Part shown: piece after piece, positions 63,849-64,000 of the stretch
How positions within the stretch are numbered: the stretch's first letter is position 1
Layout of the letters: each line of letters begins with the position of its first letter
Source: Novosphingobium lindaniclasticum LE124
GTDB taxonomy: Bacteria; Pseudomonadota; Alphaproteobacteria; Sphingomonadales; Sphingomonadaceae
Direction: 5' to 3'
NCBI RefSeq assembly: GCF_000445125.1
Contig: NZ_ATHL01000011.1
Span: 1-64,000, forward strand
DNA length: 64,000 nt
Program-made: the position numbers and the translations under genes
Notes under the pieces: generated by a model
Databases searched by the model: none
The model's input: the letters and a program-made list of their open reading frames with translations, nothing else
What the model was told of the DNA's origin: nothing

Positions 63849-64000
63849 ATGACAAGCTCGCCTCGCTATCCCGCTGTAGAGATGGACGCAGCGAAATACT
63901 CGCCCCTGAGCGCCTTTCCTGTTTCATCAGAGGCTGAGCGTCTTTGCGAGAATCTAGCTGTTAAGCTGTTCCATCAGTCGGCAAGACGCCCAGGCAAGCC
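63849..64000 (+). CDS. Partial ORF at the right edge
   Basis: Open from ATG 63849 to the window end, 50 codons visible: MTSSPRYPAVEMDAAKYSPL, later LCENLAVKLFHQSARR. No stop in frame. Divergent from the lipoprotein gene at 63455. Too short to classify; may be a phage replication or regulatory gene. Confidence 0.4.
   Translation, partial: MTSSPRYPAVEMDAAKYSPLSAFPVSSEAERLCENLAVKLFHQSARRPGK

Noticed and set aside
57645..64000. Anti-phage defence system next to tRNA-Cys
   Set aside because: The HNH protein is a small free-standing homing type and no accompanying nuclease, NTPase or toxin gene is present in the visible part.

Overview
The window is chromosomal DNA of an alphaproteobacterium, most likely a sphingomonad (Novosphingobium or Sphingobium type). 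The reasons are the high G+C content, the nitrogen-PTS EI (PtsP), an RcdA/DUF1465 protein, several tiny YdcH/DUF465 proteins, a class I PHA system with phasin, and LolA/LptFG envelope genes. The genus is inferred from gene content and style; no rRNA is present.

Layout. 0.2-3.6 kb: a short HscC-like Hsp70 translationally coupled to a membrane-anchored J-like protein without an HPD motif. 3.8-12.4 kb (minus strand): two flavoproteins, TilS, YbgF/CpoB, a RodZ-like protein and PtsP. 12.5-15.5 kb: two DUF465 genes, an RcdA homologue, an MBL hydrolase and a membrane protein. 15.6-18.4 kb: NadA, a cold-shock protein, IF-1 with an unlisted 49-residue gene behind it, and a pseudouridine synthase. 18.5-19.9 kb: TerC preceded by a DUF465 gene and a strongly structured leader. 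20.0-21.7 kb: an SPFH / ribbon-helix-helix / membrane-protein operon behind a palindromic site. 21.8-28 kb: a beta-helix protein, RibA (probable CTG start), exonuclease III, LolA, L33, PPK2 and UppP. 28-34.6 kb: an M13 peptidase, an ABC exporter, PHB depolymerase and a YkuD-like protein. 35-41 kb: XdhC, a MobA-like nucleotidyltransferase, YqgE, an FAH-family hydrolase, a TonB receptor, an orphan [2Fe-2S] subunit and an ArsC-like protein. 41-49.4 kb: a methyltransferase, a membrane protein, LipB, a lipoprotein, a GNAT-like protein, a desaturase, LptF, LptG and ClpS. 49.5-57.5 kb: phasin, PhaC, an AlaC-type aminotransferase, a winged-helix regulator with a degenerate receiver, MobA and an RNB nuclease.

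A tRNA-Cys(GCA) at 57.57 kb marks a sharp change. From there to the right edge the DNA is less GC-rich and all genes look phage-derived: two small lipoproteins, an HNH endonuclease, and two large proteins resembling podovirus internal/injection proteins. No integrase, capsid or terminase is visible, so this is probably the left end of an element integrated at the tRNA and continuing past the window, or a remnant.

Themes. PHB metabolism (phaZ, phaC, phasin) is split over two loci. Molybdenum-hydroxylase accessory genes (xdhC, a MobA/MocA-like gene, mobA, a 2Fe-2S subunit) are present without the large catalytic subunit. LolA, LptF, LptG, UppP, RodZ-like and YbgF cover envelope biogenesis. The signals I find most worth following are the terC leader RNA, an internal Shine-Dalgarno and start inside the phasin gene, the SPFH-RHH operon with its palindrome, the Hsp70/degenerate-J pair, and the phage-like segment next to tRNA-Cys.
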